The notes under the pieces are model-generated. The model was given only the letters and a program-made list of their open reading frames with translations, had not been told where the DNA came from and ran no database searches. This document shows, in pieces, positions 23,341 through 34,724 of a stretch of DNA of 64,000 bases. The DNA is taken from NCBI RefSeq assembly GCF_024623785.1, contig NZ_JANKBZ010000005.1, positions 472,800-536,799 on the forward strand, given 5' to 3'. Origin of the DNA: Archangium lipolyticum. Its GTDB lineage: Bacteria; Myxococcota; Myxococcia; Myxococcales; Myxococcaceae. The position numbers and the translations under genes are program-made. Positions within the stretch are counted from its first letter, which is position 1, and the number at the start of each line of letters is the position of its first letter.

Positions 23341-25374
23341 TCACGGGTTGCCGGAGGCCTGCGCCGCCTGCTTCTCGAAGACGTAGCGCAGCTGCGGCAG
23401 CTCGAGCACGAGCGTGGTGCGCTCCGCCTCCTTCCTGGACTGGAGCTCGGTGCCGGCCATCGGCGGATCCAAGAGGACGAGCGTGCGCGTGCCGTCCTTC
23501 TCCTGCTTCTCGCCCAGGGTGCTGCGCCACTCGCCCGCGTCGAGCACCGCGCCCGAGCCCTCGACGCGCAGGGTGACGCGTCCGAGGTCCGCGTTGTGCC
23601 AGGTGCCGGCCAGGGTCTTCACCCAGGCCAGGTCGGGCTTCGCGCGGACGGGGGCCAGCTCCTTCTCGTACTGCTCGCGCCGGTTCTTCAGGGCGAAGTC
23701 GAGCTGGGCGCGGGCCTCGTCGCGGCCGTCGAAGAGCAGCTCCAGGAACCTGCGGCGGACGGCGTCGCGGAAGGGGCCATCCCCCTGGACGTTGGTGAGC
23801 AGGACGACGCCCACGTTGGCCTCGGGCAGGAAGAACATGTCCGAGCTGAAGCCCAGTGTGTTGCCTCCATGGTGGATGACGTGGGCGCCGTGGTCGTCGT
23901 CCACCATGAGTCCCAGCCCGTAGCTCATGGTATCGGTGATCTTCACCTGCGGCTCGCGGCGCGCGAGCATGTTGGCCTCGGAGACGAGCCGCTGGCCCTC
24001 GGGCGTGAGGCCCCTGGAGAGCTCGACCATCAGGTAGCGCTCCATGTCCCGGAGGTTGGACCAGGCGCCGCCGGCGGGACGGACCGGGACGATGATCTCA
24101 TCCTGGGACAGGGGCAGGGGGGTGTAGCCGAGCGCGAGGGTCATCCCATGCGGCGAGGCGTGGTCCTGCTTCGCCGCGCGGGCGAAGTCGAAGGTGGTGG
24201 ACTTCATGCCCAGGGCATCGAAGACGCGCGTCTGCATCACGCGGTCGTACGCCTGGCCGAGCGGGAGCCTGGGCTCGGCGGCGTGCGCGGCCATGTAGCC
24301 ACCGGCCGTCACCATGGGGTTGCTGTACTGGAAGGTCTCGCCGATGCCCGTGGTGGGCTTCATCCGCCGCATCTCGGCGATGCGCTGCTCGCCGGTGACT
24401 CCCGCGTACTCGAAGACCATCTCCATGTCCTGGCGCGGCATGCCGGTGCAGGCGCACACGGTGTTACGCAGGGTGAGCTTCTTCGTCACCTCGGCGTCGG
24501 CGAGCGAGAAGTCGGGCAGGAGCCGGGTGGCGGGGGTGTCCCAGCCGAAGAGGCCCTCGTCCACCAGCCGCGCCATCATCAGCGTGGTGAGCGACTTGCT
24601 CGTGGAGCCGATGAGGAAGAGCGTCTCCGGCGTCACCGGCTCCGGCTTGCCGAGCTCCCGCGTCCCGAAGCCCTTCTCGAGGAGGACCCGGTTGCCCTGG
24701 ACGACGGCGACGGCCACGCCCGGAATCTTCATCGTCTGGCGGGCCTGCTCGATGAAGGACTCGAAGGACTGGAGGCGCTCGGCGGTCAGCGGCAGCGGGG
24801 CCTTGCCGGCGAAGGACTCCTCGGCGAGCCGGGCCGACTTGAAGCCGAGGAAGATTTGCGCGGCCTGGGCCCTCCGGCGATCCATGGCGGCCGCGGCGCC
24901 CTCCAGGAGGACGACGTAGTTGGTGTCACCCTTGCGCCGGGCGAGGCCGACGACCACGCGCGCCTCCTGCGACGAGGGCTCGTAGGTGTTCTGGAAGATC
25001 TCGTCCCATCCGTCCTGCGCGGGCGGGTGGACCGCGTGCTTCACGGGGAGGGTGAAGCCGGGCCGGGTCTGCTTCCAGGCGGCGTCGATGGCGCGCTCGG
25101 CAGAGGGTCCTGGCACCTCCAGCAGGGTGAGGCGGAGCTGCCGCTCGGGGTCCTCGAGCAGCAGGCGCCCGTCCTGCTCGGTGACGTACCACCCGGCGGA
25201 CACGGTGAAGGGCGTGCTCGAGGCTGTCCTCATGGGCGTGGCCGCGTCCAGCTTCCGGCCGGTGGGGGCGGGGGAGGCGGCCTGGGACACCGGGGGTGGG
25301 GAGGCCGGAGCGACGGTGCTCTGGGCCGCGGTACACGAGGTGAGCAGGAGCAGGGGCAGGGCGCGGATGCGCAT
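23341..25374 (-). CDS. Serine hydrolase of the beta-lactamase / class C family, lipoprotein
   Basis: 677 residues from the ATG at 25374; the frame runs further upstream but the lipoprotein signal (PLLLLTSC) fixes the start. An N-terminal domain of about 200 residues precedes the beta-lactamase fold. The catalytic motifs are STSK in LIGSTSKSLTTL, YSN in FQYSNPMV, and HHGG in VIHHGGNTLGF as the third motif. A C-terminal beta domain (about residues 560-677) is of the type common in such esterases. It is an envelope hydrolase or peptidase rather than a true antibiotic lactamase. The convergent kelch gene is unrelated. Confidence 0.93.
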   Translation of the reverse strand: MRIRALPLLLLTSCTAAQSTVAPASPPPVSQAASPAPTGRKLDAATPMRTASSTPFTVSAGWYVTEQDGRLLLEDPERQLRLTLLEVPGPSAERAIDAAWKQTRPGFTLPVKHAVHPPAQDGWDEIFQNTYEPSSQEARVVVGLARRKGDTNYVVLLEGAAAAMDRRRAQAAQIFLGFKSARLAEESFAGKAPLPLTAERLQSFESFIEQARQTMKIPGVAVAVVQGNRVLLEKGFGTRELGKPEPVTPETLFLIGSTSKSLTTLMMARLVDEGLFGWDTPATRLLPDFSLADAEVTKKLTLRNTVCACTGMPRQDMEMVFEYAGVTGEQRIAEMRRMKPTTGIGETFQYSNPMVTAGGYMAAHAAEPRLPLGQAYDRVMQTRVFDALGMKSTTFDFARAAKQDHASPHGMTLALGYTPLPLSQDEIIVPVRPAGGAWSNLRDMERYLMVELSRGLTPEGQRLVSEANMLARREPQVKITDTMSYGLGLMVDDDHGAHVIHHGGNTLGFSSDMFFLPEANVGVVLLTNVQGDGPFRDAVRRRFLELLFDGRDEARAQLDFALKNRREQYEKELAPVRAKPDLAWVKTLAGTWHNADLGRVTLRVEGSGAVLDAGEWRSTLGEKQEKDGTRTLVLLDPPMAGTELQSRKEAERTTLVLELPQLRYVFEKQAAQASGNP

Positions 25375-25453
25375 GGATTGCGGGTCTCCGGGAAGGGCGG
25401 GCTGCTTCGCCAGGTTCGCCGGTAGAACGCATGGGGTGGCATCCGATTTCCTT

Positions 25454-26818
<1,365 letters not shown>

Positions 26819-26854
26819 GGGCGGGTGCGATTCTACCGTGATACGAGGGCGGCC

Positions 26855-29536
26855 ATGCGCTATCGCCACCTCTCCCTGTTGTTATTGACCTCTTGCGCGA
26901 CCGTCTCCACCAGCGCTTCGTCCCCGTCCGAGCCCACCGCGAAGGGGGCTTCCTCTCCCGCGCGCGTGTGGCGCCAGGAGCGAGCGGTGGTGGTGCGGCA
27001 TGCCACGGTGATGCCCGCCTCGGGCCCGGCCATCGAGGACGGGGCCATTGCCTTCGCGGACGGGAAGATCCTGGCCGTGGGGCGTAACGCGGATGTGACC
27101 ACTCCGCCCGGGGCCGAGGAGGTGGACGGTACGGGCCTCTATGTGACTCCCGGTATCATTGACTCGCACAGCCACCTGGGCGTGTATGCCTCGCCGGATA
27201 CCAGCTCCACCAGCGACGGGAACGAGGCCACCGCCCCGGTGACGGCGGAGATCTCCGCCGAGCACGGCTTCTGGCCGCAGGACCCGGGGCTGCGCCGCGC
27301 GGTGGCCGGTGGAGTCACCTCCCTGCTGGTGCTGCCGGGCAGCGCCAACCTCATTGGCGGGCGCGGCTTCCCGGTGAAGCTGCACTTCGGCCGCTCGGCG
27401 GCGGAGATGCGCTTTCCCGGAGCGAAGGACGGCCTGAAGATGGCTTGCGGCGAGAATCCCCGCCGGGTGTACGGAGCCTTTCAGCGGCGTGCCCCCTCCA
27501 CGCGCATGGGCAACGTGGCCGGCTTCCGGCAGGCCTTCTCCCGGGCGCGCGAGTACATGGAGAAGTGGGACGCTTGGGAAAAGAAGAAGGGGAAGGAGGC
27601 CGGGCCCGCCCCGCTCCGGGACTTGCAGCAGGAGTCGCTGGTGGAGGTGATGCGCGGCAACATCCTCGTGCAGAACCACTGCTACCGCGCGGACGAGATG
27701 GCGGTGATGCTCCAGGTGGCCGACGAGTTCGGCTTCTCCATCCGCTCCTTCCACCACGCGCTGGAGGCCTACAAGCTGCGCGACCAGCTGGCGGCGAAGA
27801 ACGTGGCGGTGTCCACGTGGGCGGACTGGTGGGGCTTCAAGATGGAGGCCTGGGATGGGATTCCCCAGAACGCGGGCCTGGTGTCGCAGGCGGGAGGGCG
27901 TGCCGTCATCCACTCGGACTCGGCGCTGGGCATCCAGCGGCTCAACCAGGAGGCGGGCAAGGCGATGTGGCGGGCGCGCGAGTCCGGCATCCCCATCACC
28001 GAGGAGGAGGCGCTGCGCTGGGTGACGCTGCACCCCGCGTGGGTGATGGGCGTGGAAGACAGGACGGGCTCGCTGGAGAAGGGGAAGATGGCGGACGTGG
28101 TGTTGTGGAAGAACCACCCGCTCTCCGTGTACGCCCGCGCGCAACGTGTCTGGGCGGACGGTGTCGTCACCTATGACGTGACGAGCGGCCCCCTGGATGC
28201 GAGCGACTTCGAGGCGGGAGAGCGCGCCGGGGCCTCGGCGAGGCTGGTGGCGCAGCCCTCGGCCGTGCCGGCCCTGAAGGACGCGGGGCTCGACACCCGG
28301 TGCGACCCCATGAAGGACGCGGCCTGTGTCCGGCCGCTGGAGGTGAAGGCCGGCACGTGCACGGCGTTCCAGGACGTGGCCGTCCTCTCCAACGGTACGT
28401 GGCAGGCGCACGCCTCGGTGCTGGTGGAGAACGGGAAGGTGACGCGGGTGCGGACGGGGGCGCTCGACGCGCTGCCCGCGGGGTGCCGCTCGGTGGAGGG
28501 CAAGGGCCGGGTGCTGGCGCCGGGCTTCGTGGATCCGCTCACCGGCCTGGGCGTGGTGGAGGTGGGGGCAGAGGAGTCCTCGGTGGACGACACCCTGCGG
28601 GGCGAGGCGGCCAGGGAGCCCATCCGGGCGGCGCTGCGCATCGTCGACGGCTTCAACCCCGCCGCGGAGACGCTCCCCGTGGCGCGGCTGGGCGGGGTGG
28701 TCGCGGCGGGCGTGATTCCGTCGGGCGGGCTGGTGTCCGGGCAGAGCGCGTGGGTGACGACGGACGGCTCGGTGCGCCGCGCGCCGCTGGCCCTGCACAT
28801 CCAACTGGGGCTCTCCGGCCGTGACGCGGTGTCCGGCTCGCGCGCCCTGATGCTGGAGCGCCTGCGCGAGGTGCTGTTCGATGCGCGCGCGTACAACACC
28901 CGGAAGAGTGAGTTCGAGCAGAACCGGATGCGCGCGCTGGCCGCGAGCCGGCTGGACTTGGAGGCGCTGCAGCCCGCGCTGGCGGGCACGATGCCGGTGG
29001 TGGTGACGGCCAACCGGGTGTCGGACATCCGCGCGGCGTTGGCGCTCGGGCGCGAGTTCGGGCTGAAGCTGATCATCGCCGGTGGGCGCGAGGCGTGGAT
29101 GGTGGCGCCGGAGCTGGCGGCGGCGAAGGTGCCCGTGGTGGTGCAGCCCACGCAGAACCTGCCCTCGACATTCGAGGGGCTGAACAGCCGGTTGGACTCG
29201 GCGGCGCTGCTGAATGGGGCGGGGGTGAAGGTGCTCATCTCCACGCTGGGTGAGACGCACATGGTGCGGACGCTGGCGCAGGAGGCGGGCAACGCGGTGG
29301 CGTGGGGCCTGCCGTACGCGGACGCGCTGCGAGCCATCACCTCCAACGTGACGGAGGCCTTCGGATTGGAGGGGGGCCAGGTGGCGCCGGGTCAGGTGGC
29401 GGATCTGGTGTTGTGGAATGGAGACCCGCTGGATGTGAGCAGCCGGCCGCTGGGAATGTGGGTGGGAGGGAAGCAGGTGCCGCTCACCAGCCGTCAGCAG
29501 GCGCTGTTCGAGAAGTACCAGAAGCTGGCGAAGTAG
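26855..29536 (+). CDS. Double amidohydrolase lipoprotein with degenerate second domain
   Basis: 893 residues from the ATG at 26855; the lipobox is LLLLTSC. The first amidohydrolase domain (about 45-440) keeps the metal site IIDSHSHLG, a His-rich middle ([10 protein letters not shown]) and HSDS. A second domain (about 480-890) has the same fold order, but the metal motif is replaced by [11 protein letters not shown] and no HxH is present, while the end [27 protein letters not shown] is intact. The protein therefore looks like a tandem duplication in which one copy is catalytic. Secreted imidazolonepropionase-like dipeptidases are the closest type I can name. Substrate unknown. Confidence 0.92.
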   Translation: MRYRHLSLLLLTSCATVSTSASSPSEPTAKGASSPARVWRQERAVVVRHATVMPASGPAIEDGAIAFADGKILAVGRNADVTTPPGAEEVDGTGLYVTPGIIDSHSHLGVYASPDTSSTSDGNEATAPVTAEISAEHGFWPQDPGLRRAVAGGVTSLLVLPGSANLIGGRGFPVKLHFGRSAAEMRFPGAKDGLKMACGENPRRVYGAFQRRAPSTRMGNVAGFRQAFSRAREYMEKWDAWEKKKGKEAGPAPLRDLQQESLVEVMRGNILVQNHCYRADEMAVMLQVADEFGFSIRSFHHALEAYKLRDQLAAKNVAVSTWADWWGFKMEAWDGIPQNAGLVSQAGGRAVIHSDSALGIQRLNQEAGKAMWRARESGIPITEEEALRWVTLHPAWVMGVEDRTGSLEKGKMADVVLWKNHPLSVYARAQRVWADGVVTYDVTSGPLDASDFEAGERAGASARLVAQPSAVPALKDAGLDTRCDPMKDAACVRPLEVKAGTCTAFQDVAVLSNGTWQAHASVLVENGKVTRVRTGALDALPAGCRSVEGKGRVLAPGFVDPLTGLGVVEVGAEESSVDDTLRGEAAREPIRAALRIVDGFNPAAETLPVARLGGVVAAGVIPSGGLVSGQSAWVTTDGSVRRAPLALHIQLGLSGRDAVSGSRALMLERLREVLFDARAYNTRKSEFEQNRMRALAASRLDLEALQPALAGTMPVVVTANRVSDIRAALALGREFGLKLIIAGGREAWMVAPELAAAKVPVVVQPTQNLPSTFEGLNSRLDSAALLNGAGVKVLISTLGETHMVRTLAQEAGNAVAWGLPYADALRAITSNVTEAFGLEGGQVAPGQVADLVLWNGDPLDVSSRPLGMWVGGKQVPLTSRQQALFEKYQKLAK

Positions 29537-29549
29537 GGTCCAGGAGCGA

Positions 29550-29586
29550 CCGGGTTCCCCTCCATGAAGGCAAGAGGGGAACCCGG
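29550..29586. terminator. Strong hairpin between convergent genes
   Basis: Perfect 13-bp arms CCGGGTTCCCCTC and GAGGGGAACCCGG flank an 11-base loop, between the stops at 29536 and 29602. No T-tract is present on either strand. Confidence 0.65.
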
Positions 29587-29601
29587 CCTGCTCACGGTGC
29601 C

Positions 29602-31176
29602 TCAGTTCCCGGTGTAGATGCCGACGGCACCGGGGATGCGGTTCTCGTCGCTGCCGAGGAAGCCCACGAGGATGCGGCGGCCGGAGCCCTGGCCGTGGAC
29701 CTGGATGTCGGAGATGCGGCTGGAGCAGAGCCGGGTGCCGAACTCGATGCAGTAGGTCCGCACGCCGCCGTTCTGCACCCGGTAGAGGGCGCCGATCCAG
29801 CGGGCGCCGGTCCACACGCTGCCGTCGAGCGAGTCCACGGCCACGGCGGACAGCTGGGGGACGCCCACGCTGACGTAGTGGACGTCACCGCCCTCGGCGT
29901 TCATTCGCGCGAGCCCCTTGCTGAACGAGCTCACCCAGATGGTGTTGTCGTCCGCCACGGCCAGGCCGGACACGTTGTCGTCCACGCGCTCGTTGGGCTT
30001 GGGAGCGCCCGGCTCGCCCACCTTGTCCGGCCAGAGGTCGAAGCGGTTCCAGATGTAGGGGGCATCCTCCGTCTGGGACTGAGCGGTCCAGTAGTCGCGG
30101 CCGTTGGTGCCGTAGCGGAAGCGCGTGGTGCGGTTGGAGCCGCCGAAGAAGACATCGCCGCTGGAGTGGACCGCCACACCGTAATAGGCGTCGGTGAGGA
30201 GGACGTAGTCACCCTTGTCGTTGAGGGCGTTGATGGCGGGGTGCACGTGCTCCAAGACGCCGGCGCAGGAGAGCTGCCCGTTGCAGGTGTTGTTGCCGGT
30301 GAAGCGCGCGTCGCCGCGGGCGAAGCCGTGGTTGCCGCCGAACCAGACGCTCTGCGTGTTCTTGTCGTACGCGATGCGCAGGATGTTGCAGAGCTTCTCG
30401 CGGCCGCGCTTCTCGGCGCTCACCACGTTCGGACCGGAGAAGATGTCGTAGTGGACCACCTCGAGGGTGCCGTCCGCGCGCAGCGTCACCTTGTCCGCGT
30501 CACCGCTCTTGTAGCGGGACGGATCCGGGGCGATGCCGTCATCGCGGTCCCAGTTGTCCTCGCAGTGGTCCTTGCCCTTGCCGGGCCGGCCCTCGTAGCC
30601 CACGAAGACGGTGCCGGCCGGGCCGCCCGCCACCGAGATGACCTTGAGGTACCTGGGCCCGGGCGCGTCGCTGCCGTCCGCCATGTAGCCGTAGGGGTGC
30701 AGCCCATCATCCATGGTGAAGCGCCGGTACTGCGTGGCGCCCGGCTGGAGCAGGAAGAGGCCGTCCTCGCCACCGGCCACCCAGACATTGCCCCCCTCGT
30801 CCGCCGACACCCCGTAGACGCGCCGGGGGCCGCCGTGCTGGGTGCCGAAGAACTGCCAGCCCGGGGGTGAGGTGAACTCGATGGCCTCCTCGGGAGGAGG
30901 CGGTGGAGTGCCCGCGTCGGGGGGAGGTGGCGTCCCCGCGTCGGCAGGCGGCGGCGTCCCCGCGTCCAGCGGCGGCGGAGTGCCCGCGTCGGGCGTTCCC
31001 CCACCATCCGTCCCCGCGTCGGGAGCCGGAACCGGCTTCGGTGTCTCCTCCTCGACCCGGGGAGAATCCAGTCCGGGGTTGCCGCGCTCCGACCGGTCAT
31101 CCCCCGCCTGCTTGCAGCCCGCCCACATCGCGCCCGTCACGACGAGCGCCGTCGCCCACCGCCATCCACCCTTCAT
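29602..31176 (-). CDS. Propeller lipoprotein with Pro-Asp-Ala-Gly repeat linker
   Basis: 524 residues from the ATG at 31176, preceded by GGCAGGGG. The lipobox is MWAGC. Residues about 50-95 are a linker of PDAGTPPP repeats, the myxobacterial way of spacing a domain from the membrane. The rest is a beta propeller with blade-like segments (GVSADEGGNVWVAGGEDGLFLL, LAVADDNTIWVSSFSKGL, VAVDSLDGSVWTGARWIGALY), similar to the two-component regulator propeller type. A ligand-binding surface role is inferred. Cys pairs (DHCEDNW, NTCNGQLSCAG) suggest disulfides. It is divergent from the methyltransferase gene across 202 bases. Confidence 0.9.
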   Translation of the reverse strand: MKGGWRWATALVVTGAMWAGCKQAGDDRSERGNPGLDSPRVEEETPKPVPAPDAGTDGGGTPDAGTPPPLDAGTPPPADAGTPPPPDAGTPPPPPEEAIEFTSPPGWQFFGTQHGGPRRVYGVSADEGGNVWVAGGEDGLFLLQPGATQYRRFTMDDGLHPYGYMADGSDAPGPRYLKVISVAGGPAGTVFVGYEGRPGKGKDHCEDNWDRDDGIAPDPSRYKSGDADKVTLRADGTLEVVHYDIFSGPNVVSAEKRGREKLCNILRIAYDKNTQSVWFGGNHGFARGDARFTGNNTCNGQLSCAGVLEHVHPAINALNDKGDYVLLTDAYYGVAVHSSGDVFFGGSNRTTRFRYGTNGRDYWTAQSQTEDAPYIWNRFDLWPDKVGEPGAPKPNERVDDNVSGLAVADDNTIWVSSFSKGLARMNAEGGDVHYVSVGVPQLSAVAVDSLDGSVWTGARWIGALYRVQNGGVRTYCIEFGTRLCSSRISDIQVHGQGSGRRILVGFLGSDENRIPGAVGIYTGN

Positions 31177-31378
31177 GCCCCTGCCCACCCGTTTCTGGTG
31201 AATCCGGGTACCTACGTGGCACCCCCAGCCCTCCGCTTCGCAAGCCCGATGCCAGCCCGGCTCCGCTCGAAGGAGGGCCGATGCGTCGGCTCCCGGACAG
31301 CGCGTGGGTAGCCTGGTGCCCAGGAATGGCAGGGTCCTGACCCCATGACGGCCCCAACCGTGCTACTCCGGAAGACCG

Positions 31379-32083
31379 ATGGCCGGAAACGACGCGCGCG
31401 GCCGCACGCCGCTCTCCCTCGTCGGGCAGGAGCCCGACCTTGTCTTCTACACCCGCCAGGCGACCGAGCGTGGTGGGCCCGTACTGGTGCTGGGCTCGGC
31501 CACCGGACGCGTGGCCTGGTCGCTGGCCGAGCACGGGCTGTCCGTGCTGGGGGTGGACCCCTCGGAGCGGATGGTGCGTGCCGCCGAGGAGTCCCGGGCC
31601 TCGGTGTCGGCCGAGGTGGCCGGCCGCGTGCGCTTCCTCCTCGCGGATCCTCGCTCCCTGCGCGAGTCCGAGCGCTTCCCCGTGGTGCTCGCGCCCCAGA
31701 ACGCCCTGGGGTTGATGGGCTCGCACGACGACCTCGAGGCCTTCCTGGCCACCGTGCGCCACCACCTCGTCCCCGGGGGCCTCTTCGTCTACGACGTGCT
31801 CAACCCTTCCACCGAGCCCGCTTCCTCGCAGAACCGCGACGATGATGACCCCGGCGCCGCGCTCGAGCCGCGCCGGCCGGGGTTCGCCTTCCACCTGCGC
31901 GAGCGCCGGCAGCCCGGCTCGCCGCTCGGCATCCGCCGCCTCAAGTTGAAGCCCTTCTCCGTGGAGGAGCTGGACGCGGCGATGGCGGCCAGCGGCCTCA
32001 CCCCCCGCGAGCGCTACGGGCGCTTCGACGGCAAGCCGTTCGACCCCGAGGACTCGCGGCACATCGGCGTGGCGGAGGGGTAG
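31379..32083 (+). CDS. SAM-dependent class I methyltransferase
   Basis: 234 residues; GGAAG lies five bases before the ATG. Motif I is VLVLGSATGRVAWSLAE, the acidic end of beta 2 is VLGVDPSERM, and motif IV is replaced by APQNALGLMGSHDD, with HHLVPGGLFVYDVLNP as the motif VI region. The fold is complete, but the small-molecule or protein substrate cannot be assigned. It is a single gene facing a convergent minus-strand gene 22 bases away. The frame carries no membrane segment, so it should act in the cytoplasm. Confidence 0.88.
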   Translation: MAGNDARGRTPLSLVGQEPDLVFYTRQATERGGPVLVLGSATGRVAWSLAEHGLSVLGVDPSERMVRAAEESRASVSAEVAGRVRFLLADPRSLRESERFPVVLAPQNALGLMGSHDDLEAFLATVRHHLVPGGLFVYDVLNPSTEPASSQNRDDDDPGAALEPRRPGFAFHLRERRQPGSPLGIRRLKLKPFSVEELDAAMAASGLTPRERYGRFDGKPFDPEDSRHIGVAEG

Positions 32084-32105
32084 GGCGCGTCCGCCAGCCC
32101 CGGGC

Positions 32106-33986
32106 TCAGAACCTGAACGCGGCGCCTCCGAGGAGGGCCGGTGCGGTGAGGAGCCGGCCCGGCGCGGGCTCGTGGAGGGTGTCGAGCTGTCCACGGACGA
32201 ACAGGCGCAGGTGTTGCGTCACGTCCACCTGACCCTCGGCATACGCACCGAGGTCCGAAGGAGCCGAGAACCGGCCGCCGTGGCGCCACCCCAGGCCGAG
32301 CTCCGCGCGTCCACCCAGGACGAGCCCGAGCCGGAGCCGCTCTCCGAGGAGCAGCTCCGCGCCGGCCTCCGCGCCCAGCGTGGCGACGTGGACGCCATGG
32401 AGGGCGTCCAGCTCGGACTGGTGGAGGACCGCCTTGTACCCGAGCGCGTCCAGCGCGAGCGCGGCGAACACCCGCATCCGCTGCCGCTCGCCGAGGCTCG
32501 TCCCCAGCCGTGCGCGGACTCCGGCCACGGACAACGTGACTCCCAGCTTCCGGTCCATCACGAGGAACCGCGTGAGCCGCGCTGGAGCCAGCGCGACGCC
32601 GACGGCCAGGGTGCCGCCGCGGGCCGCGTCGTTGAGCTCGAAGCGCTGCTCCACGGGGGTGAAGCGGAGGTCGGCATGGGGCAGCCAGGCGCGCAGGCCA
32701 CCTCCCACGGGGCCGGGAGCCATCGCGAGCGTCCCGTCGAGCGAGGCCCAGAGCAGGTACTCCGGGGTCCGCACGGAGTCCCACGCATCCTCTGGCACCA
32801 CGGTCTCCCGGAGCAGGAACCGCATCCGGAGCAGGGCGTTCCAATCGGAGCGGGCACCGTGGAAGGCGCCTCCGTCGAGCTCGAACACGGGCCGGAGGAT
32901 GGCGTCGTCGAAGCGCGGGGTGTCGTAGCGCGGCGCCGGCCTGGGGCTTCCCCCGACGGCCTCCGCTTCGCCCGGGCCGAAGACGGGCCGGCTCCGGCCG
33001 CAGGCGGCCCAGAGGGAGTAGTCCTCCTGACGAGGGAGCTCACCGCGGGCGATCAGCTCCTGGACGTAGCGGGCGTTGAACTCGTCGGGTCCGCGAGGGA
33101 AGCGCGCGGCGCGCCAGTAGTGCTCCCGGAACACCTCGCTGTCGAGCCTGGGGCAGTAGTCCCGCCACAGGTTGGTCCGGACCTCGCTCCAGCGCTTCGG
33201 GGTGAAGGCGGAGTTGTTGTAGCTCTCGTCGAACAGGGGGGAGACGTACTCGCGCCAGTCGAACGGGCGCGTCAGCCGCCATCCCCCGGAGGTCTTCTGG
33301 AGCCGCGGTTTCTCGTCCTGGCACAGGCTCCGGTAGAAGAGGAATCCCTGGTAGTTGGCCTCGAGGTCTCCGAACGAGAACACCCCCGTCGTCGCCAGGC
33401 CGAGGGAACCCCGCTCCGTGCCCACGCCGTACTGGATGATGCGCTCGAGGGCCTCGCGTTCAGGGACTCCCGCCTGACGCTCCTCGAGGAATTGCTGGTG
33501 GTACTTCCATCCCGATTGGAAGAAGTGGGAGAGCTTGTCCGCGCCCATGTGGACGCCGGCGACGTTGAACGTGGCCTTCACCCCGAAGGTGAGGCCCCAG
33601 TCCCAGAGCCGGTCATTGCGGTAGACGGACTCCTCCTTCTGGAAGCGTGCGTACGCCTCGTCGGCCGGCATCCGCTCGATGCGCGGCGTGTGCTCCGCCC
33701 AGAGCTCTATCTTGTGGAGCCCCGAGATGCGGAACCGCTGGTAGACGCGGTAGACGACGTCCTCGCACGAGGTGGCGTCCCAGTCCCCCCGATTCACGAG
33801 CTCCAGGGCTCCGAGAATCTCCCGGTTGACCTTCTCGTCGAGGACGCTCAGCGAGTCTCGGGGAGATCTGCCGATCGCGAAGTACTGGTCCGTCTCGGTC
33901 GCGTGGGCCGTTCCGATGCTTCCGGCCCACACGGCCAGGACGCCCAGCCATGTCCATGAATGTGCTGACACCACGCGCAACCTCAT
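32106..33986 (-). CDS. Exported outer-membrane-like protein of unknown family
   Basis: 626 residues from the ATG at 33986; a TTG at 34010 is the alternative and neither has a clear ribosome site. A signal peptide ends GTAHA. The first half is a soluble domain with Cys pairs and a helical segment MGADKLSHFFQSGWKYHQQF, reminiscent of small DUF2279-type periplasmic proteins. The second half (about 400-626) alternates strand-like segments (LRVFAALALDALGYKAVLH, LRLGLVLGGRAELGLGWRHGG) and ends in FRF, with the terminal Phe typical of outer-membrane barrels. It lies downstream of a two-component system and may belong to its transcription unit. Confidence 0.8.
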   Translation of the reverse strand: MRLRVVSAHSWTWLGVLAVWAGSIGTAHATETDQYFAIGRSPRDSLSVLDEKVNREILGALELVNRGDWDATSCEDVVYRVYQRFRISGLHKIELWAEHTPRIERMPADEAYARFQKEESVYRNDRLWDWGLTFGVKATFNVAGVHMGADKLSHFFQSGWKYHQQFLEERQAGVPEREALERIIQYGVGTERGSLGLATTGVFSFGDLEANYQGFLFYRSLCQDEKPRLQKTSGGWRLTRPFDWREYVSPLFDESYNNSAFTPKRWSEVRTNLWRDYCPRLDSEVFREHYWRAARFPRGPDEFNARYVQELIARGELPRQEDYSLWAACGRSRPVFGPGEAEAVGGSPRPAPRYDTPRFDDAILRPVFELDGGAFHGARSDWNALLRMRFLLRETVVPEDAWDSVRTPEYLLWASLDGTLAMAPGPVGGGLRAWLPHADLRFTPVEQRFELNDAARGGTLAVGVALAPARLTRFLVMDRKLGVTLSVAGVRARLGTSLGERQRMRVFAALALDALGYKAVLHQSELDALHGVHVATLGAEAGAELLLGERLRLGLVLGGRAELGLGWRHGGRFSAPSDLGAYAEGQVDVTQHLRLFVRGQLDTLHEPAPGRLLTAPALLGGAAFRF

Positions 33987-33993
33987 AGGGAGC

Positions 33994-34011
33994 GTTGACG
34001 GCAGCGTCAAC
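33994..34011. promoter_or_regulatory. Inverted repeat in spacer before the outer-membrane-like gene
   Basis: Perfect 7-bp arms GTTGACG and CGTCAAC with a GCAG loop lie between the response-regulator stop (34032) and the next start (33986). It could be an operator, or a short hairpin that separates expression of the two. Low certainty. Confidence 0.4.
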
Positions 34012-34031
34012 TCTGTCCGATGGAGGACGTG

Positions 34032-34724
34032 TCAGCGCTCGAAGCGGTAGCCAAGCCCGCGGATGGTGAGGAAGTGGCGGGGCTCCTCGGGGTCGGGCTC
34101 CAGCTTGAGCCGCAGCTGGCGCATGAAGTTGTCCACCGTGCGCGCGCTGCCCTCGTAGTTGTAGCCCCAGGCGGCGCTCAGCAGCTCCTCGCGGTTGAAG
34201 GTGCGCCCCGGGTGGGCGAGGAAGTGGGCCAGCAGCTTGAACTCCTGCGCGGTGAGCTCCACGGGCTTGCCGCCGCGCGTCACCGTCTTGGCGGCCATGT
34301 CCACCTGGACGTCCGCGAAGGCGAGCGGTGGGGGCTGTCCGGCGGCCGGGTAGCGCCGGCGCAGCACGGCCTTGATGCGTGCCAGCAGCTCCTGCAACCC
34401 GAAGGGCTTGGCCACGTAGTCGTCCGCGCCCAGGTTGAGGCCGAGGATCTTGTCCATCTCCGCGCCCTTGGCGCTGAGCACCACCACGGGGGTGTCCCGG
34501 CCGCGCTGGCGCAGCTCCTTGAGCACCTCGAAGCCGTTGAGCTCGGGCATCATGACGTCCAGCACGAGCAGGTCCGGGGACTCGTCGAGCGCGCGCGCCA
34601 GTCCCTGCCGGCCATCCTGGGCCTGGAGGACCTCGTAGCCCTCGAACTTCAGGTTCATGGACAGCCCGGTGAGGATGGCCAGGTCGTCTTCCACCACCAG
34701 GATGCGTCGGGGCTTGTCGCTCAT
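34032..34724 (-). CDS. OmpR/PhoB-type response regulator
   Basis: 230 residues. The receiver domain has the acidic pair at VEDDLAI, the phosphoacceptor Asp in LLVLDVMMP, the Thr/Ser in VVVLSAKG, and Lys in YVAKPF. The C-terminal winged helix (about 130-230) has the usual [18 protein letters not shown] and [14 protein letters not shown]. Its ATG overlaps the stop of the upstream sensor kinase gene, so the two are coupled. It would activate or repress target promoters on phosphorylation; the nearby outer-membrane-like gene is a possible target. Confidence 0.95.
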   Translation of the reverse strand: MSDKPRRILVVEDDLAILTGLSMNLKFEGYEVLQAQDGRQGLARALDESPDLLVLDVMMPELNGFEVLKELRQRGRDTPVVVLSAKGAEMDKILGLNLGADDYVAKPFGLQELLARIKAVLRRRYPAAGQPPPLAFADVQVDMAAKTVTRGGKPVELTAQEFKLLAHFLAHPGRTFNREELLSAAWGYNYEGSARTVDNFMRQLRLKLEPDPEEPRHFLTIRGLGYRFER

